Below are positions 34,995 to 47,200 of a stretch of DNA of 64,000 nt, one piece after another. Origin of the DNA: Alisma plantago-aquatica (lineage: Eukaryota; Streptophyta; Magnoliopsida; Alismatales; Alismataceae). The stretch covers positions 665,165,591 through 665,229,590 of the forward strand of contig OY856409.1 in NCBI GenBank assembly GCA_963693085.1, in the 5' to 3' direction. How positions within the stretch are numbered: the first letter of the stretch is position 1; each line of letters opens with the position of its first letter. A model generated the notes under the pieces. The model ran no database searches. It worked only from the letters and a program-made list of their open reading frames with translations, and was not told the DNA's origin. The translations under genes and the position numbers were made by a program.

Positions 34995-35515
34995 TGTTGG
35001 TATGTATTCCCAAAGATCCAGTCATATGATAAATGTAATGTGGTATCATGTACTTGATTTGATTAATAATAAAGACAATTTTTGTCTATGTGTTTGTTCA
35101 ATTATTATGAGATGATGGTATAACATGATAAATGTCTAAAAGAATGATACACTCAATGACTTATATCTTAAGATCAAGGACCTAAAAAAGAAGATCATAT
35201 GTATGATAAGAGTATATACATTCTTGTGATGTCCCTAGTTAGATATCATTATGGAAATAGCATAGACAACAATAATATAGAAGACTAGAATGTGTGTTGA
35301 CTGGTGACATAATATCATTTGTCGTGATATATGATATCAAGCTAAACACATAGGTTTGTGTTAGAGAACAATGTACTAGATGACCCGCTTTGAGAGTGAT
35401 ATATGAAAACCATTTAGTGGTAGTTAACATCATATCTCATAGTGATAGTGTGATTGTGGTTCTTAGACCTAAAGTCATTACACTCATCATATGTCGTTCG
35501 ATTTACTTTTAACAT
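34995..35515 (+). repeat. Truncated 3' LTR of copia-A
   Basis: Starts tgttggtatgtattcc and matches 15186-15710 with visible divergence. The match stops at about 35510, where copia-C begins in the opposite direction. The remaining 1.4 kb of this LTR is not seen elsewhere in the window. Confidence 0.88.
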
Positions 35516-36023
35516 TGTAGGAAAATATGGCAATAGAGTAGGCAGCCGTAACAAAAATTTTACTCGCCATATACCCATAAATAGTAGATCACATCAACAA
35601 CTATGAGATGAGAAAGAGGGTTGCAAGGTTATATCTGATCCTGGTGAAAGACCAGCGATAGTCCCTTGTAGTAGCACGTGCCTTTCTCAATCCGCAGATG
35701 GACATTTGTCATTGTCGACCTCCTAGTTGGACACTGTGGTCAACGGTTGATGGTGTCCTGCTAGAGGGGCAAGTGGCTCTCGCCTCTAGAGTAGTCCATA
35801 CAGACCACTGGGAACTCCTGTTGTTCTAGATGAATAGACATGACTGAGTTGTCCCTTTTGGTCTACATTCTAGCATCTACTTGCTCTCCCACAATTGTCT
35901 CTCCTTTTTTATTCCTTCCCTTGAAGGGCAAGACTTGCTTGGGTTGTCTTGGTTACCACAACAAGAGAAGACAACAATTGTCTAATCTTATTGTTGTGTT
36001 TGGAAAGCCCCCAACACCCCTCT
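35516..36023 (-). repeat. Copia-C LTR, 3' part (R/U5), minus strand
   Basis: The reverse complement ends ttttcctaca, like the copia-A 5' LTR end tttccctaca. Several blocks match 16560-17088 (ccttgcaac, tcatagttgttgat, gggacaactc, gtatggacta). Cut at 36023 by gypsy-E and continued at 52099. Frames 35840-36103 in it are not genes. Confidence 0.82.
36019..36023. repeat. Target site duplication CCTCT (left) of gypsy-E
   Basis: cctct before the left LTR is repeated at 52094-52098 after the right LTR. Confidence 0.9.
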
Positions 36024-38488
36024 TGTACTGACCCCACCTCCTGGTAATCCCTAATTAAGGGAGACCAAGAGGTTAGAGCCATTATCCCAATTTCCCAGAT
36101 CATAGATTTGACAAATAATCAATAATAATTATTAAATTCTACCAACTCTATACTGAAAGTTGGAATAAAATAAAACTTTGCATACATTTCTCAAAAAATT
36201 GGATATCTAACTTCTATCTATATTTGGACTCTATTCTAACTAATCCTCCTTGCACTTTATTTCTTAATTTCACAATATTCCACTTTACTGTTTGTCCTCT
36301 TCAATTTGTACCTAAAACGCCGACAAATAAAATGTCGGTCAGCATAAATGAATATGTCAGTATGTGGGGGAAACAATAATCATGCAATTAACTATAAGAC
36401 CATATTGCACCCAATTAGGATTTAACAAACAACTTTACATTTTAAGCATAACTGCTCCATCCATCCATACCCTAGCCTCCGTGTTGTCCCTGCAGTGGAC
36501 CTAGATGCTACCTTCCTTATGGTAGATCTCCATCAAACCCCTCATGATCCTACCTAACATGTGAATCAATTTCTAGGTTTGAGTCGCATGGCACTACCCA
36601 TAGGTAGCCCACTCCTTAACCCATGGTGTGTTAAAGAGTTGCATGTCACTACACATGGGTAGCCCAATTCCTAACTCATGATAACCTGATGTCCTACTTA
36701 ACAAGTAGGCCATGTACTAGGTTACCCTTTTCATCATTAGCAAAGCCATAGAGGAGGATCAGGATCTGAGCTAGTCATGCATACATATTTATGGTGATAA
36801 TCATAGTCACTTTATAGTTGCATGAAATAAAAGTCATCCAAGCAGTTATTTTCAAGCAACCGATAAAACATCCGAGAATCACCGTGAAACTAAAGTGATT
36901 AACCATAAGCATAACCCCATACCTGTCAGGCTGACTTGAGTGCAGAAATAATCCAACTAAGCAAGAAATCCAGTAAACAAGCAAGCACACAAGATGATCC
37001 TGAAACATGCATCCAATTTTCCTATCATTGATCAGGCCATCAAGGTCTATTAAACCTAGCTCTCTTGCTAGGGTTTCTAGTCCAATTTTAGGGTTTCCAT
37101 TGCAATTAGGGTTTCACTTCATTTTTACTATTTTAAGCCCCAATTTTATACAATTACTCACAAACCCTAATTATCTCATCTACTCTTCACAAAATATACT
37201 AAGGTTACCTTTTAACAACATATAACCTTAATTTCATATTAAAGGTACAATAAAAAGTCCATTAAGTCTATTATGCCTCTTTTACATTAAAACTACCATT
37301 TTTATCCTTTTAAGTCATGACACAATCATTAGGCCCAATTAAAACTACCAATTATCATCTTTGGTTCCTTTCAAATTAGCAACTTATCTTTCATGAACTC
37401 TGTTTATCACTAATTCCACATTTATCCACTAGAAAAACCTAATTACCATATTAAGGGTATTTATCCACCATTAGGAACTTTTATACTCAAAATAGATAGA
37501 ATCATCATATCTCAGCTTTATTCATGAATTTGAACAATTAAAGCCATTAAGAGTCACAATTACTAACATTAGGGTTTCAAGGCCCATTAAAGCTCATTTA
37601 TGCACATGGAACCCTAATTTAATCCAATTATGTGTAAAGTTCATCATTTTACATCTTGATGTGTCTTTTTGTAATAAATAGGTTAATATCAACTTTAATC
37701 ATCCATATAACCCTTCTTAATACATTAATCATCTCAAATTAGGGTTTCTTAATCATTAATGCATTAAAGTTGATAACTTCCACTACTTTTCGAATTGAAA
37801 GAGGAATTAGCTTCTAAATATATTTTTTCTAGATTCCTCACATTTTTCTGAGAAAAATTGATATTTTACATGTAGCAATCCGAGCTACCAATAGAAAGAT
37901 ATGAATGTCGTAATATTTCACTTACTTGGACTAATCACCGAGCACCACGTCATCTCTTCCATGCAACGTAGCCTATTTTTTAAAACATAACGCAATTACA
38001 TTTATACCCTCACATAAGTGGTTGGTTCTTCATACCCCATTGGGGAAATTTCGTCCAACGCCACCCGACCTTCTTCCTCCTCACGCAACCCTAGCGTTGC
38101 CGACTGCAGCGGCTCAGGGGAGGGTCTGCTCCGTCCATCCTTGGATCCAAGGGCACCCGTGAAGGCCCCATTGCCTCTGTCACCCTTCGCCGCACTTGCG
38201 GAGGCCCCCAGCTACAGTCAGGGTGGATGTAGTCGAGCTCGCCAGCCTGCTCATGTGGCCGACCCTAGAAGCCAAGTTGCAGCTACTACACATGGATGAG
38301 AGGTGTGGGGATGACTGTCGTTCATCCCCAGGTCGTCGAGGGAACATTGGACCTCCATCATGATGACTCCACCGCTCCCATTTCTCCAGGGATAACTTTA
38401 CTTCTCTTGGTTAGGGTTTGAAAGAAGAAGAAGAAGGAGAAGAGAGAGAGACATGTGGGATCTCTTTGGGCTCAACCATGGGCTCTAT

Positions 38489-38498
38489 CCTTATATAG
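38489..38498 (-). promoter_or_regulatory. TATA box of gypsy-E left LTR
   Basis: Minus strand ctatataagg, followed downstream (lower coordinates) by a CT-rich leader (tctctctctcttctcc). The right LTR has the same box at 51121-51130. Confidence 0.7.
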
Positions 38499-39268
38499 GG
38501 GAGGGTAACAAAGCCCTAGGATGACTATCCATGAGTTAACAAGTCCCTTTCCCAATAGGAACCCAAGTTCCTTCATTAGGAAGCCAAATTCTCTCTCCTA
38601 ATCATCTTCTTAAAAAAACATATTTACTGGATATTTAGGAATTCGAAAATCCTCTCTCTTATTCTCTTTATGCTTGACTTTTAATCCATTGGCACGAAAT
38701 TATACTTTCTTATAGTAGAAACTACCTCTTTTTAACAATACCACAAAATTCATTAATTATGTATCACATTATCCTCTTATTTTGTATTATTTGTATTTTC
38801 TCTTTCTTTTTCTTTATTTGGGCTCCTTGGACCCCAAGAAACTCTAATATTTAAAAATCCTTTTTAGTAGATACTCGTTATCCTTCTAGATGCATCTATA
38901 TCCATTATTTCTCATTATCTTATTTATTAAAGTATCTCTTTTCGAGGATTTCTCTTTATCTCTCTTTTTATTTTCCTTTTTGGAATTCTTTCGAACATTA
39001 GAAACCTTATGGATATGAAAATCCACCAAAGATGACTCAATCATACCTCTTTCCACTTATTTCCCATATTTTATCATTGTCTCCAATTTCTTTCTTAATA
39101 AAGAAGTATTTAATTGATCTTTTCTTTTCTTGTTGCATTATCTTTGCAACTTTGGACTCCTTGGGACCCAAGGAACCCAAGAGGCATGAAATCCTCCTTT
39201 GGATACTATTCCCTTGCCTTCTAGAGGTTTCTACATCTTACTTTTCTCCATTTCCTATTTACTCATTT

Positions 39269-39284
39269 AATAATGGAGTTTCCT
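39269..39284. repeat. LINE target site duplication (left)
   Basis: aataatggagtttcct, identical to 44081-44096. The unoccupied site in the other LTR (51903-51918) reads aataatggagttttct. Confidence 0.95.
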
Positions 39285-39360
39285 GATGATTCTTATCTAA
39301 CTAACCGCTCTCTCTCTCTCTTCCTGCATGCTCCCTTCCATCTCTAGGATTTGGGCAACT

Positions 39361-40628
39361 ATGGCGGAGCTAGGGCCGGTGACCAATAGTGTTCCCGGTC
39401 AAGGACAACCTCCCCAAGGCCAACCTTCAGGGGCGGGGGCAAAGGGAAGGAGAAGGATGGCCGTAGCAACCCAGGGTATGATGTCACGGTTGCCAGAGTA
39501 TGGGATAAGGTGGTTAAAGGTCCTCTTATGCGCAGCAGGGGATCCATGACGGACGATCCTAAGAAACCTTTCTGCAAGGAAGGAGATCAAAGAAAATGGA
39601 CAAAGTTCATAGAACCAATCATGGAGGAGATGGATGACTATCACACATTCTCTATGATTGTCCAGATAGTGGGTACGTCAGTGAACATCAACCATCTCTG
39701 AGGATGGATGTTGCGAACCTGGAGACCAAAAGGGGAAATTGAAGTGTTCTCGCTTGTTGATGGTCTTATCCTATCCAGGTTTGCAAATGAAGCGGATTTG
39801 AAAGCAACTCTTCATCGTGGCCCCTAGTTTTTTGATGATCAGCTTGTACTGGTCAGAAAATGGATGCCAGAGGATGACATTTTCCGGACAACCTTGAAGA
39901 CAACCCTCGTCTGGGTGTTGCTCCCAGATGTGGGGAAACACTGGTCCTTCAGAGCTATAAATGTGATCACCCACGCAATAGGCAAACCACGTGCCATTGA
40001 TCGTCGTGCGGATGGTTCAATGCTCTGGTGTGCTCATGTTTGCATCGTCATCACAGTTGAAGAAGAACCCCCTCTCGAAATAATGGTGCAGCTGCCAAAT
40101 GGAGGGGAATGGGAGATGAAACTGAGGTATGAGGCTCTGCCTGATCATTGTTCCTCTTGCAAGGTTTTTGGCCACAACACAGGGGCCTGTCCTGGTGAGA
40201 GACCGACCGTCCCTATGCTCACTCCCCCCATAGTTGTCCTGGAGATCAGAAGTATGAACAAAAGGAGGGCGCTTTCCAAGCCACCTCCTCACCGTGGTGC
40301 TTCAAGGGTCGGTCGTCTGAATAAGGAGAAGCCAACCAGAACTGAGAAGAACAAAGAAAAGGAGGTTACTGAATCGATAAACCTTATAGAGGAAGTGATT
40401 CAAGTGACAGAAGTAGAAGGGCCCGGCACCAGCGAAGAAGGTGAGGTAACCATTGCCAATGGTGATACCAACCCATTTTCTATCCTGGACCAACTAGAAG
40501 AAGGGGAAATGCCTGCTATTTCAATGGGTGGGAGAAGCAGAAGCCCCAGAACCACAAGGAGCTCCACATCTAAGCCAAAGAATAGAACCAAATCTGTAGG
40601 AGGAGGGTCAAAAGAGAAAGATGAATGA
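39361..40628 (+). pseudogene. LINE ORF1: DUF4283 and zinc knuckle protein
   Basis: Start at ATG 39361 (MAELGPV), followed by a Gly/Pro/Gln-rich N-terminus and a frameshift near 39450. The DUF4283 region is readable over 39580-39980 (TWRPKGEIEVF, FFDDQLVLVRKWMPED, GKPRAIDRR), with a stop near 39826 where the family has WFF. 39864-40628 is open and contains the knuckle CSSCKVFGHNTGAC (40150-40191). A basic Ser/Arg/Lys tail ends at the stop that overlaps the ORF2 start. ORF1 would bind LINE RNA. Confidence 0.88.
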
Positions 40629-43600
40629 CCTTCCTCACATGGAATGTGCGAGGGGCTTCCTTACCTAAGACCCAATCAAGGTTAAGGAATATTCTAAGGA
40701 GGATAAAGGCAGATGTCATTTGCTGCTTTAAGACCAGAATAAAGATAGCTTTCTCTGAGCGGGTCAAAACTATTTTTCCTCAGAACTGGGAATCTTTGTC
40801 CAATCTTCATGTGGTTGATGGGGGCAGAATTGTACTGGGGTGGAACCCGGAGAAATGGAGAATAGAACCAATATCAGTTCATGATCAAATCATAATTGTT
40901 AGTTGTTTCAACTCAGGTGGTTTCTCATGCATTCTATTTGCAGTGTATGGAGAGAACCTAGAGGCCGATAGGGAGAGGTTATGACCTATTTTGAAGACTA
41001 CTACACAAAACCAAATCCCGTGGATTGTCCTTGGGGACTTTAATAACATAAGGAATGCTGGTGAAAAGAGAGGAGGTAGAAGAGTACCCAAAATAATTAT
41101 GAACAACTTCAATAACTGCTTGGATGTTGCTGCGCTACACGAGGTTAATACGGTGGGTGGTTTAACCACATGGTCCAATAAGCAGAATAGGCAAATAGCT
41201 ACCCGTCTAGACAAGTGCTTGGTCAACAATGCTTGGTTGGAGTTGTTTCCTAGAGTGGTTGCAAGAACCGGATCACATCATTTTCGTGATCATGTTTGGT
41301 TGGAGGTTGATCTTTTAAACAAGCCGTAAAAGCCTAAACCTTTCAGGTTTCTGAATTTCTGGAGTAAGTGGGATGGTTTCATGAAGATCGTTGAAGAAGC
41401 TTGGATGTCGAATGTTGAAGGTAACCCTCTGTTTAAATTCCTCAAAACACTCCAAAGAAAAAAAGCCATTCTTAAAGTCTGGACAAAGGAGAAGATTAAT
41501 ATCCCAAATTTTTTGTTTGAAGTTAGAGAAAAATATGATACTATTGCTAGAAGTTTAAGAGATGATCCCCTAAATGAGCATCTTATCAATGAATAGAAAA
41601 ATAGTGAAGATAGAGTCTGAAACCTTGAGAAGGTAGAGGAACAGTATGAGTGGAAGATAAGTAGAATGTGATGGATTGATGATGGGGATCGTAGCACAAA
41701 AATCTATCATGCCGCAACAAAGAAGAAGACTATGAGGGACATCATTAACGAGATGATAGATGAGTAGGGCAGAACTGTTGACAACCATGACGAGATAGCT
41801 GCCCAAGCAATAAATTACTTCAACAACTTATATAATAGAAAGGACAACAAATATGAAGGAGAGTTGAATCTTCCTAGGGACATAATAAATGATGCTATGG
41901 ACATAGACCTCTGTCAGGACATAAATGAAGTGAAAGTAAAAGATGCCCTTTTCTCCATACATTTCTCCAAAGCTCCAGGCCCCGATAGGTTCAACAGTCA
42001 TTTCTTCCAAGTAACTTGGCAAATCATTAAAGATGACCTATGCAAAGCTATCAGGTGGTATATTAATGGTGGTAACATGGTCTGTGCAGTGAACAACTCT
42101 TTTATAAAGTTGATACCCAAATTAAAAGAAGCTAGAGCAATGTGTGATTATCACCCTATATCTTTTTGTAGTGTGTTATACAAAACTATTGCTAAGCTTC
42201 TAGCTAAAAGACTCAAAGGTGTACTCCCACACATTATATCAAAGGATCAGAACGCCTTCATCAAAAATAGAAAAATGGAGGATTGCTCACTCTTGGCTTC
42301 AGAGTTTCTTATAGATTTTAATAGGGGAAAATCTAATGCTAAAGAGGTTATGAAGATAGACATTAGCAAAGCTTACGATCACGTCAGCTGGCCGTTTCTA
42401 CATAAGATGACAGTCTCCTTGGGTTTTTGTCAAAAATGGATCCATGTGATGCAACAATGCTACGAAACCTGTTCTTTCTCTGTCCTCATTAATGGGACAC
42501 CTGAAGGGCTATTTAGATCATCTAATGTTTTACATCAAGGGGATCCTCTATCTCCTCTAGTCTTCACTTTGGTTATGGAGGGTCGAAGCCATTTAATCAA
42601 AGAAGCGGAAAGTAACAACTTGGTGAAAACTTTTAAGGTGAAAGGAATAAAAGTGAAACTAGTACTCATCTTTGCAGATGATGTGCTTCTGTTCTTTGTT
42701 GGTCATGCAAGAAGGTTGAAGGAGATGATTAAAGTGTTGAACACTTTCAGGAAGATGGCCATGCTATACATTAGCACCTCTATGTCAAGAGTGTATCTAT
42801 CTAAATCATGTTATAACAAAAGAGGTAGATTGAAGAAAGCTGTGGGTATGGAGAAATGGCTACTTCCTACTAAATATCTCGCTATCCCTTTGACTGTAGG
42901 TAGAATAAAAACTAAAGACTATAGTCATCTTATGATTAATCTCCGACAAAAGATTGAAGATTGGAGTGGTTTGAAGCTTTCTATGGCTGGATGACTGGTT
43001 TTGATAAGAACAGTTATTCAAGCCATAGTCAGTTCTGGGCCACTATGGGAGACATTCTGAATCTGGTGCTAGACAACATTCGTTCCCTTATTGCTAATTT
43101 CCTCTAGGGAGGTAAATTTCATGGTGTAGCTTGGGAAAAAATTGCAAAATCCTTCATACAGGGCGGTTTACAAATTGCAGACCCTTTCTTAATCATGGTG
43201 TCCAACACGAAGAAGCGAGCTGACAGATTCTTGCTTCAGTCTGATAGCTTCTGGGTGACTTGGATGAAGAAAAGGTATAACAACGCTATGGTGTCTAATG
43301 CTGACTACAATCCTTCGAAAATCTGGAGAGCTATGTGTATTTTTGTGACTAAGAATCCCACCCTATATCATTTGGATGCTAATGGTGGGTGGGCTACCCT
43401 AATCCCTCCACCATTAATCAACACTAATATATCATCTTCTACTGGTGATGTACTTCCCGACATAATTTGGGGCAGATATCATTGCTCTAAATGGAGCACC
43501 CTAGCCTATCGTGGCCCACTCAACAAACTTCCCACCAATGACAGATTGTTGAATTGGGGTGTACAAGTTGACCCTATCTGCTGTTTGTGCAAAGAGGCTG

Positions 43601-43947
43601 ATGAAACTAGAAATCATATCTTCTTTGAATGCAAATAATCCAAACAGATCTTTAGTATTGTCTGTCTAAGGAATGGTTGGTAGTATAATGGTCCCTTTAA
43701 TCTGTACAACATTTTGGCTTGGGTTAAAGGAAAGTATAGAAACAATAGGTCGTTACGTAGTTTTGCTAATCTCTGCATCACGGGACTCATGTTTATGATA
43801 TGGAGTGAAAGAAACAAGAGGAAACACAACAAGGGGGAGCTGGAGGCGTTAAAGCTCACTAAAGTGTTCTCCACTAACCTTACTTGGCATGTAAAGAATA
43901 GGCATGAACTCTTAAACAATTTGAGTTTGATGACAAGCACATACTAG
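40625..43947 (+). pseudogene. LINE ORF2: endonuclease, reverse transcriptase, zf-RVT
   Basis: Starts MTFLTWNVRG, the beginning of an apurinic-type endonuclease. The catalytic Glu expected in the LLETR block is Lys (CFKTR, residue 36), and the SDH motif near the end of the domain (about 41271-41285) reads SHH; GDFN is kept (about 41035). RT lies in the open stretch 41864-42994: KLIPKLKEA, PISFCSVLYK, DISKAYDHVSW, HQGDPLSPLVF and the catalytic FADD at 42671-42682. zf-RVT follows (CCLCKEADETRNHIFFEC, 43579-43634). No RNase H domain is seen. Stops at about 40982, 41329, 41594, 41670, 41767, 42993 and 43636 break the frame. Confidence 0.92.
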
Positions 43948-44080
43948 GTTTTTTTGTATACAACGCCTGTATAGTTTTTGCTTTTTTTGGGTTTTGGGAT
44001 CTCTTTTCGAGATGCCCTGCACTATTTGTATAGCTTAGCTATACTCCTCTTTTGGCAATATATTTACCATATTCCAAAAA

Positions 44081-44096
44081 AATAATGGAGTTTCCT
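44081..44096. repeat. LINE target site duplication (right)
   Basis: aataatggagtttcct after the A run; identical to 39269-39284. Confidence 0.95.
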
Positions 44097-44282
44097 TTGT
44101 CTTTTCCTTGTTATTGGCCCAATAGACAATAAAGCCCAGAAAACTACCAACAAGGCTATTGTAAACGAAATCCTTTTTATTCAAAACAAATTATATCATT
44201 ATCTGTTCAAATATCTTTAAAAGGAGAAATTACATTTCTCAACAAAAGAATCCAAAAATTGGGGTTGCAACATCCTTCCCCT

Positions 44283-44296
44283 CTTATAGAAATTTT
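44283..44296 (-). other. Polypurine tract of gypsy-E
   Basis: Minus strand taagaggggaagga, directly before the minus-strand LTR start TGTTGCAACCCC. Confidence 0.8.
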
Positions 44297-47200
44297 CCCC
44301 CCAAAATTCCACCAGGCACACAAACAAACAGGATAAACCTTTCATATGTCCATCATGGCTCCCATGTGGCCTCACCCTTTCCATAGTGATTCCCAAGAGC
44401 CTTCATCATCTCATATTTTTCCATATGAGTTATCTCTCACCTTGGTATATCGTTCCCTCATAGGTGGCTCAGGACATTTTAGCCTCTCATAAAGCTAAAT
44501 AGGTTCAGGGCTCAACACATGGCTTGAGTACCTCACATAGTGCTCTAGATCAGACTCATGGAACACATTATACATCATGTTATCCTGAGTGGTAATCTAA
44601 ACATAACCATCTCCACCAATCCATCTCAAATGGACCCATATATCGGGGACTCAGCTTTCTCAGTTGTAGCTTAGAGGGGTCGGATTTTCACATCACATAC
44701 TCTCCCACAGTGAACTACATGTCAGTCTTCTTTGCATAAACTCATGACTCATGTCGCCCCTGGGCTCTCTTTCAGCCATTGTACGATCAAAGCAACTTCA
44801 TTTTAACACATTGTGGTCCTTTTCTGACCTTCGTGAGGTCCCTTCACCAACATCATTGTAATGAAGTGGTGACCGACACAACCTCCCTTATAGAGCTTCT
44901 TTACATCTCAATATTGACTATGGTGGTTATCATCACACCTTACAGAGGACAAGAACTGTCTCCATGTATCACCCTGAACAAGCACACCTACTCTCATCAA
45001 GCCCTCTAGTCTAGATCATACTAACCATTAGTTAGGGGTGATAAACTGTACTAACATCGAGTTCTTAATGTACCTACTCCCACCGCATGGAAGTGAATCT
45101 TTAGGTTATACTCAAGAACTTTTGAACTCGCATCACGGTGTAGTTCAACCATCTCTCTCTCATATGTAGTTCAACCAGATTCGTCCCTTGACAGTATTCT
45201 TTCTTTCTCATGTCATCTAGGTAAGGTGATCTACCATAACCCATATTGCATCTTGACCTTCCTTGGTCTAGGGGAGACTTACCACAACATCCATAGTGAT
45301 GAACTCCCGTTCCCTCTCGGGGACTCTTCATCCTCTATACCAACTCAGTGGGTTACTAGTGTTTGTCTTTCACCTCTTGGCTTGCACGGTGACAATCCAC
45401 GTGCAACTTCATCTTAAGCATCCAAAGTACTACTGTCACTTACTATCTTCATAGTACCACAGTGTATGGTGATCATAAAATCATGATCTCCTATATGTCA
45501 TGATTCCTCAAGATTGATTCCTTGGAAACCCTAAACCACTCTAATTGGGGTTTCATCACCTTCTTTTCCAGAGAAGTGCATCTGAGGCTCTACAACCATA
45601 CTTTTATTGCATCAAGGCCTAGGCTGGCTAACCAAAAAACCACTAACTTGATCAACATATATCATTACATTTGAATGTTAGCCAAATTTATCTCCTTTTC
45701 AAACTTAGGGCTAACCAGAGCATCCATTACCACCTCACATCCTTATGTGTATGGTAATGTTGAAGACATACACCTCCATGTATTCCACTTATCATCTCAT
45801 ATCGGACTTTAGGTTTATCTTAAACAAGAAAACTTAGAGCTCATCCTCTTGGTTATCAAACTCAACCTTGTATATCACATAGCTCATGATAAAAACATCC
45901 TCACAAGATGACTACCTTAGTTCGCTTAGTGTTTGTAAACCATCCCTGCATCGTTCACTCCACAAGGGTATGTTATCATCTCTATCCTCATACCTCATGG
46001 AAATGTTCCAACTCACATCATCTTTATCCTTGGTGTATGGCATGCGTACTGTCCTATCTCTCACTCCCATAACAAGAGGAAATAAGCATTTGGCTGCAGA
46101 CCAAATACAAAGTTCTTCCCATTCCAAGAGTAGAGATGGTACATCCCACCTTGCCAGTACTCCTTCAAATCTAAGTTGAATCGTGCAACATATGTCTCTA
46201 CATCACGATCATCTCGATATCAAAGTTACTTCCATGGAAAAATAATCTCGAATCTACTTGGGTCCACACACAATCCTTGGTCATCTCCTCTAGGTCTATA
46301 GGGTGTCGGCACTTTTGGGGTCATCCCTCTTCCCTTATGCATCCAGAGAGTGCCCTTCTCATATGCCCTTTGGGTCCCATGAGTTCATGAAGGTGATCAA
46401 TCTCCTAACCCATGGCCCTCAGACAATGATAGATGTTACCTCCCAACCCTATGGTCATGTGCAACTAGGGAATTAGGCAACTCCTACTTCCATCGGTCTT
46501 ATCCCTACCTGACCCTAGGATAGACTTAGGATTCTAACATAGTACATGTCCAACTTAGAACCTTACCCAAGTCTCCATCATCTCTCTCTACATTCAAGGG
46601 TTGACTTTCTTCCTTTCATAAGGGTCATGGCGACCTGCCTACCTTGGTTAGGCCGCATGTCAGTTACCTCCATGGTAACACATCCACATGCACTTAGAGA
46701 TGGTTATCTATGGGTCTACAGGCTCATTCTCTTACCATGTACCCTACACTTAGCTTCTCAAGAGTCTATTAGACCTCTTTAGGTTACCTCAAAACCAACA
46801 AAACTGGTATACACCCTATAAAAGGGCCCCTCTCCCAGGATGGGAGGAAACTTCAAAGGTCACAAACGTCCTTATGTCTAGGGTTTACGTCCACATGAGC
46901 GTGCTTGACCCTAGCAAGCTACTAAGGTACAAACAGACCACCTACTAGACCATTCTACGTCATACTTATTCTCATTCCTCAACATTGGACCAAGAACACA
47001 CATTCCCATGTCACCAACTTAGCTGTGAGGGGTTAATCAAACATACCTTAGACTTAAGGGGTTTCCCTTTCCTCTAAACATGAGGAGTGCCATGCTCGAA
47101 TCAATAGAAACTCAAATCTCGTCATGAGAATCAGGTACACCTCTTCCCCTCTTAGTCCTAGGAACCCTAGGTTCGCTTTTTAGATGTCCCACTACATGAT

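Larger units (their letters stand above)
15186..35515 (+). mobile_element. Copia-A: old Ty1/copia element split by CACTA-2
   Basis: A 5' LTR of about 1.9 kb, a tRNA-Met PBS, gag, protease, integrase, reverse transcriptase, RNase H, polypurine tract and a truncated 3' LTR can be followed in order on the plus strand. The integrase is interrupted by the CACTA element 20204-33335: the frame before 20203 (EYLNREF) continues after 33336 with the stretch ending in GIVSQ, as expected for a single integrase. The 3' LTR is cut after about 520 bp by copia-C. Stops, frameshifts and lost catalytic residues occur throughout, and the two LTRs are clearly diverged in the part they share, so the element is old and dead. 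Confidence 0.9.
39285..44080 (+). mobile_element. Full-length L1-type LINE inserted in the gypsy-E LTR
   Basis: 4796 bp between perfect 16-bp target duplications, ending in a short A run (attccaaaaaa). It encodes ORF1 (DUF4283 plus zinc knuckle) and ORF2 (endonuclease, reverse transcriptase, zf-RVT) on the plus strand, overlapping by ATGA at 40625-40628. The empty site can be read in the sister LTR at 51903-51918, which proves the boundaries. ORF2 has several stops and its endonuclease has lost catalytic residues, so it cannot move by itself. Leader 39285-39360 contains a tctctctctc run. Confidence 0.95.
36024..44282 (-). repeat. Gypsy-E 3' LTR (left), interrupted by the LINE
   Basis: Plus-strand sequence runs from tgtactgaccccacc to ggggttgcaaca, matching 48683-52093. 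The LINE occupies 39285-44080. The LTR contains many agggttt words (37060-37170, 37570, 37740), a GC-rich leader (38020-38340) and a TATA box at 38489-38498 on the minus strand. A 77-codon minus frame at 36775-37008 recurs in the other LTR but is only a consequence of LTR identity. Confidence 0.92.

Noticed and set aside
36775..37008. 77-codon minus frame seen again at 49421-49654
   Set aside because: Explained by the identity of the two gypsy-E LTRs; no domain, and LTRs of this type do not encode proteins.
38018..38299. 93-codon GC-rich plus-strand frame
   Set aside because: Lies in the GC-rich leader of the gypsy-E LTR, antisense to the element; the sister LTR breaks the frame.
44779..46782. 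Several plus-strand frames of 76-97 codons
   Set aside because: Antisense to the decayed gypsy-E pol, whose motifs read on the minus strand.
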